Source: an uncultured Bacteroidales bacterium (GTDB lineage Bacteria > Bacteroidota > Bacteroidia > Bacteroidales > Bacteroidaceae). From it: a stretch of DNA of 64,000 nt. Below the pieces are notes generated by a model. The model was given only the letters and a program-made list of their open reading frames with translations. It did not search any database and was not told where the DNA came from. The stretch is taken from assembly GCA_902779165.1 (NCBI GenBank), contig CACZAN010000017.1:1-64000 (forward strand), written 5' to 3'. The stretch's first letter is position 1, and the number at the start of each line of letters is the position of its first letter. This document shows, piece by piece, positions 1 through 8,466 of the stretch. A program made the translations under genes and the position numbers.

Positions 1-630
1 GCCTATGAGAAACTGGACGAGAACGACAAGCAGAAGATGGCAGAACTGGAGAACAAATATCACCAATGGACGATCGACTACTACAAAGCCCACCCGATGT
101 TCGGTTTCCTGTTCGAACTCAACGGGCGGCTCAAAGGGTTTCACTTCAATGACACGGGGCTCGCTACTATGCTCGACATCTACCACAGCCAATACACCAC
201 GCTCTATCCTGAGCACCCCGTGCATCAGCGCATAGCCGAGCAGGAAGCTATAGACTATCAGATTTGCGGGCGTAAATACAACGACTACGATGTGCGCACG
301 ATAGACGGCCAGCAAGTCCGCGCCTCTGAATACTACAAGGACAAGTTGACGCTCGTCATCTGCTGGGCCTCATGGTGTTCGCCCTGCATCCGCGATGCCT
401 GCGACATCATCCCCATCTACAACGAGTACCGCAATCGTGGTCTGAACGTGTTCAGCCTCGCCCACGAATTCAAGTCCACCGATGCCATGCACAAGGCCGT
501 CGAACGTCACGCCATTGTGGTGGGCCGCTACGGCTGCAGCACTCGTGGTCGGGTTTGTGTTGGGAAGAAAACTCCCGGACTCGCTCCCCGCCCACCCTAT
601 AAGGGAGGGAGCGGTTACTATAGACAATGA
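1..630 (+). pseudogene. TlpA-like thioredoxin fragment, 5' partial and 3' broken
   Basis: The frame is open from the first base, so the true start lies outside the window. It encodes a thioredoxin fold of the TlpA/ResA type: a helical N-terminal part, then the redox motif WASWCSPC at about 365-388. Family members act in the periplasm on disulfides. After 'KSTDAMHKAVERH' (about position 510) the typical TlpA continuation is lost and low-quality sequence follows, read through a GC-rich palindrome to a stop at 630. The neighbouring frame from about 512 carries an unrelated membrane segment. I infer a deletion or recombination that removed the C-terminal third of the thioredoxin domain, so the product is probably not functional. 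An assembly error at the junction is the alternative. The thioredoxin call is firm; the pseudogene call is an inference. Confidence 0.6.
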
Positions 631-901
631 AGGAACGTTGTCAGCAAGTCATTCTGCTCCCTCCCTAACAGGAAGGGCGGGGGGAGAGTCCTTGGCTGAG
701 TCTGAGCCCACCATCATCCGCGAAGTGATTCACGAAGTGGTGCATGACACTATCTACGAAACCCGTATCGTTCGCGTACCCGTGCAACAGACCATGACCG
801 CTCAGGCAGAGCCCGCTCCTGCATCCCCCGGCTGCTCCATGCTTTGCGACGATATTCCCTACGAGCTCTCTTTTTGGATAAAATGGGTTTCCTACCTGTG
901 A
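512..901 (+). pseudogene. Fragment of a membrane-anchored protein fused behind the thioredoxin remnant
   Basis: In the frame one base after the thioredoxin there is a hydrophobic stretch (WWAATAAALVVGFVLGRK), then a low-complexity linker and a segment rich in paired charged and hydrophobic residues (IIREVIHEVVHDTIYETR). This is the layout of a small Bacteroidetes inner-membrane protein, such as an anti-sigma-like or DUF protein with one transmembrane helix. There is no credible start: the upstream part of this frame overlaps the thioredoxin codons. The linker is encoded by two inverted GC-rich repeats. The end (WIKWVSYL) looks unnatural and may also be scrambled. I do not recognise the family. 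Confidence 0.35.
577..690. repeat. Inverted pair of GC-rich REP-like palindromes
   Basis: Copy one (577-613) contains CGCTCCCC, then CCCT-ataa-AGGG, then GGGAGCG, and can fold on itself. Copy two (657-690) reads CTCCCTCCCTAACAGGAAGG followed by GCGGGGGGAG. Its reverse complement aligns with copy one through the shared core AGGGAGGGAGC. The two copies therefore lie in inverted orientation about 45 bases apart, as in BIME-type REP pairs. Both are translated in the frame that ends at 901. A related palindrome lies in the DUF4861 gene near 62.8 kb. Confidence 0.55.
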
Positions 902-926
902 CAGGTACGTGGAGAGGGATTGAGGG

Positions 927-2111
927 CTAGTAAATGAAGCCGAAGAGCCAGAGGGGAATGCGAGAGCCGTGGCCTACCTCGGTGTCATCTACACCAAGGA
1001 AGCTGTTGGGCTCGTCGGCAATCTGCTCGAAGGTCTTGCGACGGCCTCCTATCTCGAAGAGGTATTTGTCATCGACATAGAAATCACCTTTCTTGGGGTA
1101 CTTGACCTCGTTGCTTACGATGAGCTGGCTATAGAAGAAGGTTTCGCGCTCGTTGCCTTTCTCGACACGGGGACAGAGGGCATGCATGAGGTTGGGATTG
1201 CCCAGGAAGATCTTGTCGGGCTTGTTGAGGTACTTGTAGTTCTTGGGCTTGGAGGTGAGAAGGCCCAGAATCTGTGCTTTGTCGAGGGCATAGAGCATAC
1301 GGAGCCCCAGCTCGTTGTTGGTGGCAAGGGCCGCCCAAAGGTCGGACATCGTGGGCTGGAAGGGTACACGCTCGGAGATGATCATAAGGAGGCGCTTGAC
1401 CTTCTGGATGGTCTCGAAGGTGACGTTCTCTACGGCAGGCAGGTCATCGTCGATGACGACCCGAACGGTCTCGCGAAGGCGAGGGAGGAAGTCTTCGACA
1501 GACTCCTTATAGAAGGGGTAATAGCCGTGCTGGAGATAGGCCTCGAAGAGAGGGGCAACCTTTATCTGACGGGTTATCTGCATGGCATAACGCACATGGT
1601 TCTGGAGGATGTCATCGAAAGTGACGGCATCGAAGGTGAGGACTCCCTCGTAGTCAAGGAACTCACGGAAGGACATGCCGTAGAGCGTGTATGTGGTCTG
1701 GCGACGTGAAAGGTCGACCTTGGCATTGTCCATGATGAGGAGCGATGAGCTGGTGTAGACAATGCTCATGTCGGGATAGTTGTCGTAGATGTTCTTGAGG
1801 TTGACGGACCACTGGTCGTAGCGATGAACTTCGTCGAGGTAAAGGCGCATGATGCCGTGTTGGTAGGCCCAATCGACAAGGTCCATAAGGGGATGGGTGG
1901 CAAACCAGAGGTCGTCAAGAGAGGCATAGAGAGTCTGGTCGACGTCCTGATAGTTTTCGAGGATGTGCTGTAGGAGCATCGTGGTTTTTCCCACGCCACG
2001 AGAACCTTTGATGCCTATGAAGCGGGCATCCCAGTTGATTTGGGAATAGAGATAGCGCTTGAATCGCAGGTCAATCTTGGAGAGCTTGCGATGATAGGTA
2101 TCGATAATCAC
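927..2111 (-). CDS. AAA-family ATPase with DUF4143-like C-terminus
   Basis: A roughly 395-residue ATPase of the group often annotated as 'AAA domain / DUF4143' in Bacteroidetes. A Walker A motif GSRGVGKTT sits near residue 40 and a Walker B LYLDEVHR near 95. The C-terminal half includes a nuclease-like stretch (FEIGGRRKTFEQI), as in DUF4143 proteins. Many genomes carry numerous copies and their role is unsettled; links to toxin-antitoxin or mobile DNA have been proposed. The longest frame begins with TTG at 2126. I chose the GTG at 2111, which gives an N-terminus V/M-IIDTYHRKLSKI like that of relatives. The gene stands alone, convergent to the broken genes on its left, in a degraded region. 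This fits an accessory gene. Confidence 0.75.
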   Translation of the reverse strand: MIIDTYHRKLSKIDLRFKRYLYSQINWDARFIGIKGSRGVGKTTMLLQHILENYQDVDQTLYASLDDLWFATHPLMDLVDWAYQHGIMRLYLDEVHRYDQWSVNLKNIYDNYPDMSIVYTSSSLLIMDNAKVDLSRRQTTYTLYGMSFREFLDYEGVLTFDAVTFDDILQNHVRYAMQITRQIKVAPLFEAYLQHGYYPFYKESVEDFLPRLRETVRVVIDDDLPAVENVTFETIQKVKRLLMIISERVPFQPTMSDLWAALATNNELGLRMLYALDKAQILGLLTSKPKNYKYLNKPDKIFLGNPNLMHALCPRVEKGNERETFFYSQLIVSNEVKYPKKGDFYVDDKYLFEIGGRRKTFEQIADEPNSFLGVDDTEVGHGSRIPLWLFGFIY

Positions 2112-2142
2112 GCCGCAAAAATACAATTTATATTTTAAACTA

Positions 2143-2150
2143 CAAAGATA
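2143..2150 (-). promoter_or_regulatory. -7 box for the AAA ATPase
   Basis: Read on the minus strand this is TATCTTTG, a full match to the Bacteroidetes TAnnTTTG box. The predicted transcript start lies about 10-30 bases ahead of the candidate start codons. A second match (TATTTTTG, 2116-2123) overlaps the beginning of the frame. If that one is used, the downstream GTG is the only possible start. Confidence 0.45.
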
Positions 2151-2430
2151 ATGTGAATTTTTGTGGTTGAAAATGTAAAAACGCGACGATTTTTATGGTT
2201 TAAGAGGTGAAATAGTAATCTAAGGCCTTGATAAAAAAGGAGGGGAGTGGGGAAGGAGACCTTCTTATGATGTTCATTCTTTGTAAATCTTCAACACCAA
2301 TGAAATGAAATCGCATCTTTGTGCGTTAGTAATAGAAGAAACAAATCAGAAACGAACAATGAAAAATGCGATTAAGAGAGAGCCATGCAAGCTTGTTTGC
2401 GGATGGCCGAACGTGAGCATTTTATTTAAC

Positions 2431-2481
2431 ATGCAAACCATCATCACCGCACTACTCGCCCTCGTTGCAATGGCGGGATAA
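2431..2481 (+). pseudogene. Signal-peptide stub of a lost secreted protein
   Basis: ATG is followed by codons for MQTIITALLALVAMAG and a TAA stop. This is a complete Bacteroidetes signal peptide core that ends just before the expected cleavage site. The frame past the stop (DFQAKMPTM) continues briefly in the style of a mature N-terminus and then stops again. It may be the start of a thioredoxin-like gene such as the one broken at the window's left edge, but that link is only a guess. Confidence 0.4.
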
Positions 2482-2528
2482 GATTTTCAGGCTAAAATGC
2501 CCACAATGGTAAAATAAATGAAGAATTA

Positions 2529-2560
2529 TTTGGTTATCTCATCAAATATATATACTTTTG
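2529..2560 (+). promoter_or_regulatory. Bacteroidetes promoter, TTTG-N20-TACTTTTG
   Basis: A -33 element TTTG (2529-2532) and a -7 element TACTTTTG (2553-2560) are separated by 20 bases, which fits the consensus. Transcription would begin near 2567 and enter the broken frame at 2589. Confidence 0.5.
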
Positions 2561-2588
2561 TGAACTAAAAATACAAATAATTTAGAAT

Positions 2589-2741
2589 ATGAGTTCACAA
2601 ACTAGCCTTTTTCAAATGATTCTTGAGAGTCCGAGGACGGTGTTTACGGTGCAGTCTCTGATGATGCAGACGGGCTGCAATCCTAAATATCTTCGTCAAC
2701 GACACAACCTCTTTGAAAGAGCTGGCCGAGGGGCTCTATAA
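2589..2741 (+). pseudogene. Truncated winged-helix / AbiEi-like regulator remnant
   Basis: A 50-codon frame starting MSSQTSLFQMILESPRTVFT and passing through VQSLMMQTG. This resembles the N-terminal helix-turn-helix of AbiEi-type antitoxins or related regulators in Bacteroidetes, though I cannot confirm the family without a search. The frame ends early. In the next frame the sequence LKELAEGLYNRRHVLNQIG continues as if part of another protein, which suggests a frameshift or deletion. A good promoter remains upstream. Confidence 0.35.
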
Positions 2742-2925
2742 TAGAAGACACGTTTTGAACCAAATCGGCAACAACGCCACCTTTTGGGCTATCATGGACT
2801 CATTGCCATGCTGCGGCGCGAGGGTTACACGGTTGAGGCGGTGAAGTAAGCCTTGCGGAAAGAAGTTAAATCATAAAGTATCTTAAAAAAGGGAACAAAT
2901 GCCGCGTTGTTTCCTCAATATTCAG

Positions 2926-2933
2926 TATCTTTG
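2926..2933 (+). promoter_or_regulatory. -7 box for the DUF1573-meaB pair
   Basis: TATCTTTG matches TAnnTTTG and lies 45 bases before the ATG of the DUF1573 gene. A TTGT at 2907-2910 is a weak -33 candidate with short spacing. Confidence 0.45.
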
Positions 2934-2978
2934 AACCCAAATTTTAGTGATTCTCTAAGGAGAAGGGTTTTTAGATAA

Positions 2979-4070
2979 ATGTTTATGTCATATAATAAGG
3001 ATATAAGGCTGTTGATGTGTCTGCTGTTGGCGGCGTGGGGCCTGTGTGCCTCGGCCCAGCCGGAGTTGACCGTGGTTTCTGATGTGGTGAATGTGGGTGA
3101 TGTGATGTTTCAGCAGCCGAAGAGCATCAGTTTCGAGATTCGCAACAGCGGGTCGCAGCCGCTGCAGCTCACAGAGGTACATGCTTCGTGTGGTTGCACT
3201 CATGTAATCTGGCCTCGGGAGCCGATAGCCCCTGGTGAGTCGGCGAAGATCGAGGCGCTGTATGATGCCATGTTGTTAGGTACGTTCCAGAAGGAGCTGG
3301 AGGTGTACTCAAACGCTTCGGCGGAGCCTACGTACCTAACATTGCAAGGACGCGTGGTCTCTACGATGGAAGAGACGGACTACACGGATTTTCCCATAGA
3401 CTTGGGCAACGTGCGGCTGAGCTCAAATGTGGTGGAGTTCGACGATGTGAGTCGCGGCGAGCAGCCTGTGGTGCAGCTGCAGGTGGTGAATATGTCGCGC
3501 TCGAGCTATAAGCCGGAGATCATGCACTTGCCGCCATACCTCACGGCACGCTATCTGCCGGAGAAACTGGCCGGCGGGCGTGTGGGGCGCATCCTGCTGA
3601 CGTTGAATACGGAGGAGTTGAAGAACTACGGGCTCACTGAGACAACTGTCTATCTGGCCCGTAAGGTGGGCGACCGCGTGAGCGCTGAGAATGAGATTAG
3701 TGTCTCGGCCGTGTTGCTGCCTGCCTTTGCGCACCTCTCGGCAGGGGATATGGCTGCAGGACCTCGCATGGTGCTGAGTGCCGACAGTCTGGATTTTGGC
3801 GCTTTGGGTTCAAAGAAGAAAGTGACGCAGACCATCAAGGTCACCAACGAGGGGCAGCGTCCGCTGACCATCTCCAACGTACAGGTTTATGGCAGCGCGC
3901 TGAATGTCAGCCTGTCGAGCCGCATCATCCAACCCGGCAAGAGTGCCAAGCTGAAGGTAACGGTACTGAAGGAATATCTGCAGAAGACGAAGAGCCGTCC
4001 GCGTGTGCTCATCATTGCCGACGACCCCACTCGTCCGAAAGCTGTCATCAACATAAAAGCTAAACCATAA
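2979..4070 (+). CDS. DUF1573 domain secreted protein
   Basis: 363 residues. An N-terminal signal peptide (LLMCLLLAAWGLCASAQ) is followed by two Ig-like ASH/DUF1573 modules, near residues 45-115 (FEIRNSGSQPLQLTEVHASC, then CGCTHVIWP) and 285-350 (IKVTNEGQRPLTISNVQV). The CGCT stretch in the first module is the family signature. These proteins are exported in Bacteroidetes; their exact function is not known. A second ATG two codons downstream (2985) is an equally possible start. The stop overlaps the ATG of meaB by one base (TAATG), so the two are probably co-transcribed and translationally coupled. Confidence 0.85.
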   Translation: MFMSYNKDIRLLMCLLLAAWGLCASAQPELTVVSDVVNVGDVMFQQPKSISFEIRNSGSQPLQLTEVHASCGCTHVIWPREPIAPGESAKIEALYDAMLLGTFQKELEVYSNASAEPTYLTLQGRVVSTMEETDYTDFPIDLGNVRLSSNVVEFDDVSRGEQPVVQLQVVNMSRSSYKPEIMHLPPYLTARYLPEKLAGGRVGRILLTLNTEELKNYGLTETTVYLARKVGDRVSAENEISVSAVLLPAFAHLSAGDMAAGPRMVLSADSLDFGALGSKKKVTQTIKVTNEGQRPLTISNVQVYGSALNVSLSSRIIQPGKSAKLKVTVLKEYLQKTKSRPRVLIIADDPTRPKAVINIKAKP

Positions 4071-5170
4071 TGGAACATCCGGAGAATAACGAGGAATACA
4101 AGGGCCTCACCGTGAACAGCGGCGTGGAGCAGCCCGCTATCATCAACCCGTATCTGAACCGATCCCGTTTTTCGCGACGGAAACTGACGGCGGCAGATTA
4201 TGTGGAGGGTATCGTCAAGGGTAATGTGACTGTCCTGGGTCAGGCGGTGACGCTCGTGGAGAGCACGCATCCAGATCATCAGAAGGTGGCTCAGGAGGTG
4301 ATAGAGAAGTGCCTGCCCTACAGCGGAAAGAGCATACGTATTGGCATCAGTGGAGTGCCGGGAGCTGGCAAGAGTACCAGCATCGATGAATTCGGCATCC
4401 ATGTGCTGGAGCGCACGGGCGGGCGACTGGCGGTGCTGGCCATTGACCCGAGTTCGGAGAAGACCAAGGGCAGTATCCTGGGCGACAAGACGCGCATGGA
4501 GAAGCTCAGTGTGCATCCCGACTCGTTCATACGTCCCAGTCCCTCGGCGGGTTCCTTAGGCGGTGTGGCGCGCAAGACGCGCGAGACCATTATCCTCTGT
4601 GAGGCTGCTGGCTTCGATAAGATTTTTGTGGAGACGGTGGGTGTGGGGCAGAGCGAGACGGCCTGCCACTCGATGGTGGATTTCTTCCTGCTTATTCAAC
4701 TGGCAGGGACGGGCGACGAGCTGCAAGGCATCAAGCGCGGTATCATGGAGATGGCAGACGGCATTGTCATCAACAAATGCGACGGCGACAACGTAGAGGC
4801 TTGTCACCTGGCAGCCCGACAGTTCCAGAATGCCCTGCATCTGTTCCCCATGCCCGAAAGCGGCTGGCTGCCGAAGGTGCTGTGCTATTCCGGTTTCTAC
4901 GGACTGGGCATCAAGGAAGTGTGGGATATGGTGTATGACTATGTGGACTTCGTGAAAAAGAACGGTTACTTCGACTTCCGAAGAGCCGAGCAGGCGAAGT
5001 ACTGGATGTTCGAGAGCATCAACGAGCAGTTGCGCAACGGGTTCTATAACAATGAGACAATTCGCGATCTGTTGCCCGGCGCTGAACGTAATGTGCTGGA
5101 GGGCAGGCAGACGTCGTTCATCGCTGCCAAGCAATTGCTCGACACCTATTATACCTTAATAAGTAGGTAA
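4070..5170 (+). CDS. meaB: Methylmalonyl-CoA mutase-associated GTPase MeaB
   Basis: 366 residues, normal for the G3E/SIMIBI-class GTPase that loads and protects the B12 cofactor of methylmalonyl-CoA mutase. A Walker A GISGVPGAGKST is at about residues 92-103, the magnesium/switch region ETVGVGQSE at 188-196, and the guanine-specificity motif NKCD at 235-238. The family partner (mutase mutAB) is not in the window, so the propionate/succinate pathway role is inferred from family knowledge. The gene follows the DUF1573 gene with a one-base overlap. Its last codons form the left arm of a bidirectional terminator. Confidence 0.95.
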   Translation: MEHPENNEEYKGLTVNSGVEQPAIINPYLNRSRFSRRKLTAADYVEGIVKGNVTVLGQAVTLVESTHPDHQKVAQEVIEKCLPYSGKSIRIGISGVPGAGKSTSIDEFGIHVLERTGGRLAVLAIDPSSEKTKGSILGDKTRMEKLSVHPDSFIRPSPSAGSLGGVARKTRETIILCEAAGFDKIFVETVGVGQSETACHSMVDFFLLIQLAGTGDELQGIKRGIMEMADGIVINKCDGDNVEACHLAARQFQNALHLFPMPESGWLPKVLCYSGFYGLGIKEVWDMVYDYVDFVKKNGYFDFRRAEQAKYWMFESINEQLRNGFYNNETIRDLLPGAERNVLEGRQTSFIAAKQLLDTYYTLISR

Positions 5171-5216
5171 TCAAAATTTCCAGTAGGTGTGTTTATGTAT
5201 TTTTGATCACCTACTT
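5161..5216. terminator. Bidirectional terminator between meaB and rodA
   Basis: AAGTAGGTAATCAAAA (5161-5176) pairs with TTTTGATCACCTACTT (5201-5216) with one mismatch, giving a 16-bp stem. An internal AGTAGGTG (5182-5189) can pair with the same right arm as an alternative. The stem lies between convergent genes and has A/T runs on both sides, so it can serve both strands. The left arm includes the meaB stop codon. Confidence 0.75.
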
Positions 5217-5225
5217 AATAGCCGG

Positions 5226-6578
5226 TTAGTGCAGCAGGCGGGTGCGGCCTGCATCGATGCGGAGGAACAGAAAGAGCAACAGCGTGAACCCCCACAGCGA
5301 TGAGCCGCCGTAGCTGAAGAAGGGCAGGGGGATTCCGATGACCGGCATCAGCCCCAGCACCATGCCCACATTGATGACGACGTGGAAGGTGAAGATGGAG
5401 AAGACACAGTAGCCATAGACCCTGCCGAAAGCGGTAGGCTGGCGCTCGGATACATAAATCAGGCGCCACAGTAATCCCAAGAACAAGGTTAGCACAATGG
5501 CAGAACCTATGAATCCCTGTTCCTCGCCCACGGTGCAGAAGATGAAGTCCGTCTCCTGCTCGGGCACGTATTTCAGTTTCGTCTGCGTTCCGTTGAGGAA
5601 TCCCTTGCCCGCAAGGCCGCCGGAGCCGATAGCAATCTTTGCCTGAATCTGGTTGTAGCCGACACCGTTAGGGTCGTCGCGCAAGCCGAGGAGCACCAGC
5701 ACGCGTTTTTTCTGGTGGTCGGCCAGGTGGTCGACAAGGGTGCTGGCGGAGACGTGGATGGCAAGGGAACCGATGGCAAAAAGACCGATGTAGAAATACC
5801 GGCGCAGGCGCAGACTGTGGAGGGAGACCATGGTCGAACGGCTGTGCTCCTGAGCTTTAATCAGTGCCGATGGACGGCAGTAGACAAACACCATGCCGAG
5901 GGAGAAGAGGATGATCATCAACACCACCAGGACATCGCCCAGTGATACCAGTCCTCCGAGCAGCATAATCTCGGAGAAGCGCAGTCCTACGATGATATAT
6001 GCTACGGCTGCGATGCCGATGAAAAGCACGCTGCCGGGCATGCCCTCGCGGTAAAGCATCAGGAAGAGACTAAGGTAAACGAGGGCGGAACCGGTCTCTT
6101 TCTGAAGGACGATGAGCACCATCGGCACCACCATCAGCGCGATGCACATGAAGAGGTTCTTCCACGAACCCTGCAGCCGGAAACCATAGGTGCCCATGAA
6201 CTTTGCCAGCGCCAGCGAAGTCGCGAACTTGGCGAATTCAGCTGGCTGGATGCTGAAGGAGCCTACCTTGATCCAGGAGAGGGACCCTTTGATGTCGTGG
6301 GTGAGAAACGGCGTAGCAAAAAGCAGGATAAGCAGGACACCATAGATGAGATAGGCAAAGGTGTCGAAGATGCGGTCGTCGAGCATCAGGACGATTACTC
6401 CCAGAACGATGGACGACGCGATCCAGACGAGTTGCATGCCTGTTCGGGTGGAAAACGAGGCCAGCGACAGTAAGTCCTTTGGCTCGCCGTACTCGTAGCA
6501 GGCACCGCAAATGCTCATCCATCCCATTGCGAGCAGGGCAAGGTAGAGGACGATGGTCAGCCAGTCGATGCTGGCCAT
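5226..6578 (-). CDS. rodA: Rod shape-determining glycosyltransferase RodA
   Basis: A SEDS-family peptidoglycan polymerase that works with PBP2 in lateral wall growth. It is about 450 residues, with roughly ten hydrophobic helices and conserved stretches such as WIKVGSFSIQPAEFAKFATS, GSALVYLSLFLMLYREG, and the C-terminal GIPLPFFSYGGSSLW. The frame is open further upstream, but I start at 6578 (MASIDWLTIVLYLALL), which lies 10 bases past the PBP2 stop and begins at the first membrane helix. It is the last gene of the leftward mre-mrdA-rodA operon. The membrane location is clear from the sequence. Confidence 0.93.
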   Translation of the reverse strand: MASIDWLTIVLYLALLAMGWMSICGACYEYGEPKDLLSLASFSTRTGMQLVWIASSIVLGVIVLMLDDRIFDTFAYLIYGVLLILLFATPFLTHDIKGSLSWIKVGSFSIQPAEFAKFATSLALAKFMGTYGFRLQGSWKNLFMCIALMVVPMVLIVLQKETGSALVYLSLFLMLYREGMPGSVLFIGIAAVAYIIVGLRFSEIMLLGGLVSLGDVLVVLMIILFSLGMVFVYCRPSALIKAQEHSRSTMVSLHSLRLRRYFYIGLFAIGSLAIHVSASTLVDHLADHQKKRVLVLLGLRDDPNGVGYNQIQAKIAIGSGGLAGKGFLNGTQTKLKYVPEQETDFIFCTVGEEQGFIGSAIVLTLFLGLLWRLIYVSERQPTAFGRVYGYCVFSIFTFHVVINVGMVLGLMPVIGIPLPFFSYGGSSLWGFTLLLFLFLRIDAGRTRLLH

Positions 6579-6588
6579 GAAAGATTTC

Positions 6589-8427
6589 TTACCTGACGTA
6601 GTCACCATAGCTGATATGCTTGTTTGCAAAGGTTTCGGCTTTCTGCTCGCTGGCGGGCGATAGCTTTCCGTTGATATACTGCTCCATCATCAGTGCGCCG
6701 AGGGGCACGCCGTAGTTGGCGCCCCATCCACCGTTCTCGACGTAGACTGCGATGGCGATTTTCGGGTTGTCCTTGGGCGCAAAGCCCATGAAGACGGAGT
6801 GGTCGTGGCCTCGGTTCTGCGCCGTGCCTGTTTTGCCGCAGACGATGTATTCGGGGGTGTAGGCAGCGCGACAGGTGCCTCCTTCCACGGCCCGCTGCAT
6901 GCCGGTGGCTACCGTCTCGTAGTGAATGGGCGAAACCATGGTGCGTCGCTTCTGGGTGTAGAGCGAGTCGAGCTCCTCGTCCTGAATCTCGCGGACGACG
7001 TGGGGAGTGATGAACCAGCCGCGGTTGGCGATGGTGGCGCCGAGGTTGGCAATCTGCAGGGGAGTCAGTGTCACCTCGCCTTGACCTATGCTGATGGAGA
7101 TAATGGTCAGGCCGTTCCATGATTTGTTATAAGCCTTGTCGTAGAATTCGGCATTGGGAATCAGGCCGCGTTTCTCGCCCGGAAGGTCCACGCCCAGCTT
7201 GTAACCGAATCCCATGCTGACCATATAGTCTTTCCAGCGTGTCATTGCATCCTGCACCGTGCGGTACTTAGAGCGGTTCTCCATCATGTGGTAGAGGCCC
7301 CAACAGAAATAACCGTTGCAGGAGGTGGCGATGGAGGGCACAAGGGGCAGGGGAGAGGCGTGTCCGTGGCACCCCACCTTCAGTCCACGGAAATGGAAAC
7401 CGTGGCTGCAGGGATATTGTGTGGTGGGTTGGATGATACCTTCTTGAAGGAAGGTCAGCGCCTGAGAGGTCTTGAAGGTGGAGCCCGGAGGGTAGAGTCC
7501 CATGATAGAACGGTTCAGCAGCGGTTTCATGGGGTCGGCTGATAGTTCCTTATGGCGCTTGCCTCGCTGGCGGCCTACCATGCTGCGCGGGTCGTAGGTG
7601 GGAGCGTTGACCATGCAGAGGATTTCTCCCGTTGCAGGTTCTATGGCCACGATGCTGCCGAGTTTGCCTTGCATCAGCCGTTCGCCCAGTTTTTGGAGTT
7701 CAAGGTCGATGCTGAGGGTGAGATTCTTCCCGGGAATGGGCTGTACGTCGAACTTGCCGTTCTGGTAGCGTCCCTTGATGCGGCCGCGGACATCGCGCAG
7801 CAGGATTTCGGATCCTTTCACTCCTCGTAGCTGGCGCTCGTAGCTGCTTTCCACTCCGAGCTTTCCGATATAGTCGCCCGAACGGTAGTACTCATCATTT
7901 TCGATGTCCGCTGGCGACACCTCGCCCACATCGCCGAGCAGGTGGGCGGCGTAGGGGCCGGTATATTGTCGGATGTTACGTTTTTGGATGTAGAAGCCAG
8001 GGAAGTGGAAGAGTTTCTCCTGGAAGTTGCTGAATTCCTTGGCCGACAGCTGGCTCATGAACACTTGCTGGGTGTGCATAGAGTAGCCCACGGTGTTTTT
8101 TATCTCCTTCATGCGCCGTTCGTACCACTCGCGGGTAATACCCAGACTGCGGCAGAGGTGTATCGTATCCACACCTACCTGCTCCTTCATGACCACCATC
8201 ACATCATAGGCCGGCTGGTTGTAGACCAGCAGCTTGCCGTTGCGGTCGGTGATGGCTCCGCGGGCAGGGAACAGGATTCGTCGCATGAAGGCATTGGAGT
8301 CTGCCCGCATCTTGTAGTCGTCGGACATCAGCTGCAACGAGAACAGCCTCACCAAATAGATGATGAGGATGAATGCCACGGAGAATCCCAGGACGTACTT
8401 ACGGTTGTTCAGTGAATAGTCGACCAC
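6589..8427 (-). CDS. mrdA: Penicillin-binding protein 2 (transpeptidase)
   Basis: 612 residues, typical for the class B PBP of the elongasome. A single N-terminal membrane anchor (VLGFSVAFILIIYLVRLFSL, about 12-31) is followed by the dimerisation region and the transpeptidase domain. The catalytic triad motifs are visible: S316-T-F-K319 (PPGSTFK), S369-C-N371 and K532-T-G534. It crosslinks peptidoglycan in the periplasm together with RodA, encoded immediately downstream. It lies 39 bases after mreD. Confidence 0.95.
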   Translation of the reverse strand: MVDYSLNNRKYVLGFSVAFILIIYLVRLFSLQLMSDDYKMRADSNAFMRRILFPARGAITDRNGKLLVYNQPAYDVMVVMKEQVGVDTIHLCRSLGITREWYERRMKEIKNTVGYSMHTQQVFMSQLSAKEFSNFQEKLFHFPGFYIQKRNIRQYTGPYAAHLLGDVGEVSPADIENDEYYRSGDYIGKLGVESSYERQLRGVKGSEILLRDVRGRIKGRYQNGKFDVQPIPGKNLTLSIDLELQKLGERLMQGKLGSIVAIEPATGEILCMVNAPTYDPRSMVGRQRGKRHKELSADPMKPLLNRSIMGLYPPGSTFKTSQALTFLQEGIIQPTTQYPCSHGFHFRGLKVGCHGHASPLPLVPSIATSCNGYFCWGLYHMMENRSKYRTVQDAMTRWKDYMVSMGFGYKLGVDLPGEKRGLIPNAEFYDKAYNKSWNGLTIISISIGQGEVTLTPLQIANLGATIANRGWFITPHVVREIQDEELDSLYTQKRRTMVSPIHYETVATGMQRAVEGGTCRAAYTPEYIVCGKTGTAQNRGHDHSVFMGFAPKDNPKIAIAVYVENGGWGANYGVPLGALMMEQYINGKLSPASEQKAETFANKHISYGDYVR

Positions 8428-8466
8428 GGACAGATTGATGAGAGGAAGGTGTTGGAACGTAAAAGG

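Larger units (their letters stand above)
2151..2925. other. Degraded intergenic region without an intact gene
   Basis: About 775 bases with no coding region I can support. It is AT-rich in the left half. It holds a signal-peptide stub (2431-2481), an intact-looking promoter (2529-2560) and a broken regulator-like frame (2589-2741). After 2741 the reading frames are short and shifted. It looks like a place where genes have been lost. Confidence 0.5.
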
